Origin: a virus
IMG/VR virus record: IMGVR_UViG_3300037852_000186
Location: 35,975-99,974 of that record
Reading direction: 5' to 3' (one strand)
Length of the DNA stretch: 64,000 nucleotides
Part shown: positions 61,348-64,000 of the stretch, piece by piece
Position numbering within the stretch: the stretch's first letter is position 1
Layout of the letters: each line of letters begins with the position of its first letter
Notes under the pieces: generated by a model
Databases searched by the model: none
Seen by the model: only the letters and a program-made list of their open reading frames with translations
What the model was told of the DNA's origin: nothing
Program-made: the position numbers and the translations under genes

Positions 61348-62795
61348 GCCGACTCTTCCTGGTCGTCTTCGTCGGGTTCTCCTTCTGTCTCGTCGGCTGT
61401 GTCGGTAGCTTCTTCTGCGGCCTCATAGTCAATATCACAAACGCAGTTATGAACGACTAATCCTTGGGCCAAATACCAATGAGTATCGGTTTCTAAATCA
61501 TGGACGTACTCCGTTATCCCCGTGTGATTGTCGATGCCAATAAGCTTCGCGAGATGTATCTGGCTGGGAAAACTGAGAATCAGATCTCGAAAGAGTTGGG
61601 TATCGCCCGCGCTAGTGTCCGCAGTCGTTGCCTTAAATTGGGTCTCGTTCCTCGTACACTGTCCGAAGCTCAGCTTGTGCGGAATTCCCTTCGTACCCCA
61701 GAACAGCGCGCGGCTGGTGCGCGTGCTGCCCATGATGCAGCGCGCGGTAGAAAAGCCACATTCTTGGAGCTTTGTCAGCGGGCGATGACTATATCTACCA
61801 TGCCAAAGGCCCTGACAGCTATAGAGCGAATGCTCTACGAACCACTTCAATCTACGAATTTGACGATAGAACGTGAGCACGCTTGCGGCCCGTACAATAT
61901 CGACTTCGCTGTTGATGGTTCCGTCGCGGTTGAATGTTTTGGAGGAGGTTGGCACGCAACTGGACGAGCCGCCGCCCGCTTTCAAAAGCGCGTGCGGTAC
62001 TTGATCGATGCGGCTTGGCATGTTGTAGTCGTTTGGATTGACCGTCGCTACAACTCGGACCTGACGATCCGGGGGGCAATAGAGTATGCGGTCTCCTTGT
62101 CTCAAGAAACGCGCCTCCGACCAGCCATGCTGCGTCAGTATCGAATGATTTGGTGTTATGGTAAGAGAGTTGTTGTGACCGGCGATGCGAATAGTCAAGA
62201 GTTCCCCTTGATACCGTCTGCGCATATGAGCCGTTACGCCACTACCAGTGACAATACTATCTCCTACTAGACAATTCGGATGTGGCGAGTCTCCTTCGGG
62301 AAAATCTTCATCAATGCCAATCCATCCCGCCGCGATATTTTCTTGGCAAAGCTCACAAGCTGATTCGTCTCCGTTCCATCTTTTACGACCAGCGCCTGCT
62401 ACTTTTGCGGCTTCTAGACCGCCCGCTCGCAGGGCAACTTGCATCTCAGTACGAGCAATAGACAAGGCCCTGGTGGGGCTAAAAGCGTAAGCTTCTCGCA
62501 ATTCATCTCTGAGCCTGCCAGCCGACCAGCCTTCTTCCAGCGCCTGCACAACCGCCCCCCGCAGCATCTCGGGGGTGGTAGCCGCGAAGTCCTTAATCAG
62601 CTCCCCTGCGCGGCGCTCTGCGTAGGCAACCGCCCGATGATCAATGACATGCGCAACGTCCGCCTTGACGCGGAGCTGGCGTACCACGGTATGGCCGTTG
62701 CGGCGAAAGGCGCGGATGGTATGCGGCTTGATATCGTCGGCCAGGATGGCGAAGCCGTCGCTGAGGTCGATGTTGCAAATTTCGCGGGCGTTCAT
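61344..62795 (-). CDS. gpF-like (SPP1 gp7/Mu gp30-type) minor head protein containing an intein
   Basis: 483 aa as encoded. Residues 1-174 are the first extein: VAYAERRAGELIKDFA..TPEMLRGAVVQALEEGWSAGRLRDELREAYAFSPTRALSIARTEMQVALRAGG..WNGDE.ACELCQE..SPHPN. The second extein starts at Cys451 (CVCDIDYEAA), rejoining the family motif HPNCxCDI. Residues 175-450 are an intein. After splicing the protein would have 207 aa. It helps DNA exit and head assembly next to the portal. The N-terminus is shorter than in Mu gp30. Confidence 0.88.
   Translation of the reverse strand: MNAREICNIDLSDGFAILADDIKPHTIRAFRRNGHTVVRQLRVKADVAHVIDHRAVAYAERRAGELIKDFAATTPEMLRGAVVQALEEGWSAGRLRDELREAYAFSPTRALSIARTEMQVALRAGGLEAAKVAGAGRKRWNGDESACELCQENIAAGWIGIDEDFPEGDSPHPNCLVGDSIVTGSGVTAHMRRRYQGELLTIRIAGHNNSLTITPNHSILTQHGWSEARFLRQGDRILYCPPDRQVRVVATVNPNDYNMPSRIDQVPHALLKAGGGSSSCVPTSSKTFNRDGTINSEVDIVRAASVLTFYRQIRRLKWFVEHSLYSCQGLWHGRYSHRPLTKLQECGFSTARCIMGSTRTSRALFWGTKGIPHKLSFGQCTRNETQFKATTADTSAGDTQLFRDLILSFPSQIHLAKLIGIDNHTGITEYVHDLETDTHWYLAQGLVVHNCVCDIDYEAAEEATDTADETEGEPDEDDQEESA
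61446..62273 (-). other. Intein inserted at the conserved HPN|C motif
   Basis: 276 aa from Cys175 to Asn450. Block A: CLVGDSIVTGSG. Block B: LTITPNHSILT with the TxxH residues. Block F: YVHDLETDTHWYLAQG. Block G: LVVHN followed by Cys451, so the nucleophiles are Cys at both ends and the C-terminal pair is His-Asn. No LAGLIDADG or HNH endonuclease is present in this frame: residues ~240-425 have no recognisable domain and are the reverse complement of a gene on the other strand. Confidence 0.9.
61500..62270 (+). CDS. Homing endonuclease encoded antisense within the intein
   Basis: 256 aa. Residues ~12-50 are a DNA-binding helix-turn-helix (ANKLREMYLAGKTENQISKELGIARASVRSRCLKLGL). Residues ~105-205 form a Vsr/DUF559-like nuclease: ERMLYEPL..LTIEREHACGPYNIDFAV (Asp135), VAVECFGGGWH (Glu145, His152), RFQKRVRYLIDAAWHVVVVW. 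This is the fold of free-standing phage homing nucleases. It starts opposite intein block F and its TAG is the complement of the second intein codon. Codons are in exact register with those of the intein. Confidence 0.75.
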   Translation: MDVLRYPRVIVDANKLREMYLAGKTENQISKELGIARASVRSRCLKLGLVPRTLSEAQLVRNSLRTPEQRAAGARAAHDAARGRKATFLELCQRAMTISTMPKALTAIERMLYEPLQSTNLTIEREHACGPYNIDFAVDGSVAVECFGGGWHATGRAAARFQKRVRYLIDAAWHVVVVWIDRRYNSDLTIRGAIEYAVSLSQETRLRPAMLRQYRMIWCYGKRVVVTGDANSQEFPLIPSAHMSRYATTSDNTISY

Positions 62796-62841
62796 TTAGC
62801 TAGCTACTTGACAAACCCTAGAAAAGTGTTTAACGTTAAAC

Positions 62842-63273
62842 ATGGCTGGAAAGTTGTGTCGCAAGTGCTTAGTAGAAAAGCCATTAACTGAGTTTTATGA
62901 GCGTGAAGGGCGGCAAGGTACTCCACTGTATAGTTCTTGGTGTCGTCCGTGTACCCGCCGAACCGCGTTAGGCTGGCGTGCTCGTAATCTCGAAAAACGA
63001 TGGGCACATACACAGGTGGCCGCCGCGTTGAAATATGGACAGATAACACGTCCAGAGCGCTGCGAAGCTTGCCGTCGCGAGACAACTCCAATTGCGCATC
63101 ATCCGAATTACGAGCGTCCACTTGAAGTCATGTGGCTTTGTGATAGCTGCCACCATCTTCTCCATAAAGGACATCAAGAGATAGAAGCGCGGTGGCGAAA
63201 TAATAATCCCGCCGCCGCTATGGCTCTCGATAATGCCAAGAAAGATGCACAACCGAGAGGCGACAACATCTAA
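62842..63273 (+). CDS. HNH-type endonuclease (143 aa)
   Basis: N-terminal CRKCLVEKP..FY and CRPCTRRT make one zinc site; the HNH-like core is RCEACRRETTPIAHHPNYERPLEVMWLCDSCHHLLHKGH. The tail has NPAAAMALDNAKK, related to the NPAA small-protein motif at 16062. It is divergent from the minor-head gene and may be a homing or packaging nuclease. Confidence 0.8.
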   Translation: MAGKLCRKCLVEKPLTEFYEREGRQGTPLYSSWCRPCTRRTALGWRARNLEKRWAHTQVAAALKYGQITRPERCEACRRETTPIAHHPNYERPLEVMWLCDSCHHLLHKGHQEIEARWRNNNPAAAMALDNAKKDAQPRGDNI

Positions 63274-63326
63274 CGCCGCCCGCGAGAATGGAAAGAAGGG
63301 CGGGCGGCCGAAGGGGAGTAAGAATC

Positions 63327-63554
63327 ATGAGTAAATTGAATGAATTGATGGTCGAAGCTAGCGAACACGTTGACCTGATCCGGCTAAAGATCACTAAAGA
63401 TTCTGTGCCGCATTTCTTATGTGAAGTGTGGCTGTCGCAGCCAGAGGGCTTACAATTGGCGAGACAGCTACTCAGTCAATTGTCGCATATGCTGGAGGAT
63501 GAAGAGATTTTTACACTGAAAGAGATTCTTGACGGTCACGATATCCTCTCGTAG
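63327..63554 (+). CDS. Hypothetical protein (75 aa)
   Basis: ATG 63327 is preferred, with AGTAAGAATC before it. MSKLNELMVEASEHVDLIRLKITKDSVPHFLCEVWLSQPEGLQLARQLLSQLSHML is an alpha/beta protein resembling small HicB-like or single-domain phage proteins, without a recognised family. Confidence 0.6.
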   Translation: MSKLNELMVEASEHVDLIRLKITKDSVPHFLCEVWLSQPEGLQLARQLLSQLSHMLEDEEIFTLKEILDGHDILS

Positions 63555-63616
63555 CGTGCCACAATCTCCGCGATAACGGCCTCTCCGATAAGCTCCAGAC
63601 TGCCGCTGGACGATCT

Positions 63617-63961
63617 TCAACGTGTGCTTTTCGCTGACTTGAAACTCAGATTGGGTTGCTTGAGACTTATTACTTTGGCCGGACGCTTAATGCCGATAGT
63701 TTCGGCCCGTTGTTGATAGACCCTTGCGGAATCCGCGACTTGAATTACGCTGATGCTTTTACCTATTGCTGTGTGGCAATCAGCGCACAAGGGGAAGAAA
63801 CTCCAAAAATCGTTATTGTGTCTACCGCTAAGATGGTCGAGGTTGCTAATAGGTTCCTCTTTATCGTTAAGAATCCACCGACCGCCATCATCGACAATTT
63901 TCTTCCGACCGCAATATGGACAAAATCCAGCATAGCATTGGTGTGTAACTAGACGGTGCAT
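63617..63961 (-). CDS. HNH endonuclease-like protein
   Basis: 114 aa: CYAGFCPYCGRKKIV, NLDHLSGRHNNDF and FFPLCADCHTAIGKS show the two Cys pairs and the D-H and H-N residues of an HNH fold. A basic tail (SLKQPNLSFKSAKSTR) follows. The start at 63961 is 39 bp from the window edge, so a longer form is possible. Confidence 0.75.
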   Translation of the reverse strand: MHRLVTHQCYAGFCPYCGRKKIVDDGGRWILNDKEEPISNLDHLSGRHNNDFWSFFPLCADCHTAIGKSISVIQVADSARVYQQRAETIGIKRPAKVISLKQPNLSFKSAKSTR

Positions 63962-64000
63962 GTCGTTGGTTGTCTTGCTCGGCGGTTTGCGACTGCCCAG

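Overview
The window reads as one accessory element of a diderm bacterium. It encodes lipoproteins with LxGC lipoboxes, Sec signal peptides, a VirB-type secretion system and a phage-type lysozyme-like enzyme. I cannot name the host; a proteobacterial or acidobacterial host would fit. Coding density is close to total. Genes are linked by ATGA, GTGA, TTGA or TAATG stop/start overlaps, and about thirty supported genes are shorter than 60 codons.

Layout. (1) 1-17.3 kb, mostly minus strand: a Mu-like head module. It runs from TerS-like and TerL (gp28-like) through virion morphogenesis (gpG-like), protease/scaffold (gpI-like), major capsid (gpT-like), gp36-like and gp37-like proteins. Between them lie secreted, Ig-like, holin-like, glycosyltransferase, peptidase-like and lysozyme-like genes. 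No portal or tail gene is visible. (2) 17.4-31.6 kb, minus strand: a conjugation module with MOBF relaxase, VirD4/TraD coupling protein and VirB3, B4, TraF peptidase, VirB9, B8, B6, B5 and B2 homologues, headed by an XRE regulator. VirB11 and a full VirB10 were not found. (3) 31.7-44 kb: a primase-polymerase, then a 4.0-kb transposon (26/27-bp terminal inverted repeats, 8-bp target duplication) carrying an XRE-ImmA regulator and its partner. A long operon of small zinc-binding and membrane proteins with ThyX follows. (4) 44-54 kb: replication and recombination (RecT, DUF669-like protein, RecD-like helicase, ERCC4 nuclease, TOPRIM-helicase, PD-(D/E)XK exonuclease), with clustered 9-bp repeats next to the helicase gene. 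(5) 54.1-58 kb: a GIY-YIG protein, an attachment site equal to the 3' half of a tRNA-Pro(GGG), a tyrosine integrase, an excisionase and DNA-binding regulators. (6) 58-64 kb: a plus-strand early operon with RusA and a winged-helix protein, then a gpF-like minor head gene split by an intein.

The most unusual object is that intein (61446-62273). Its central region is, on the opposite strand and codon-for-codon in register, a complete homing-endonuclease gene (61500-62270) that ends about one codon from the intein's first residue. The second theme is the coexistence of a capsid/packaging module, a T4SS/relaxase module and a tRNA-directed integrase. The window may be a phage/ICE hybrid or two adjacent elements meeting near 54.7 kb. 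A third theme is a family of promoters with CTTGACA, a 17-18 bp spacer and a -10 box placed 6-7 bp before the ATG, which implies leaderless early transcripts.

Functions come from motifs and remembered families. No database search was possible.
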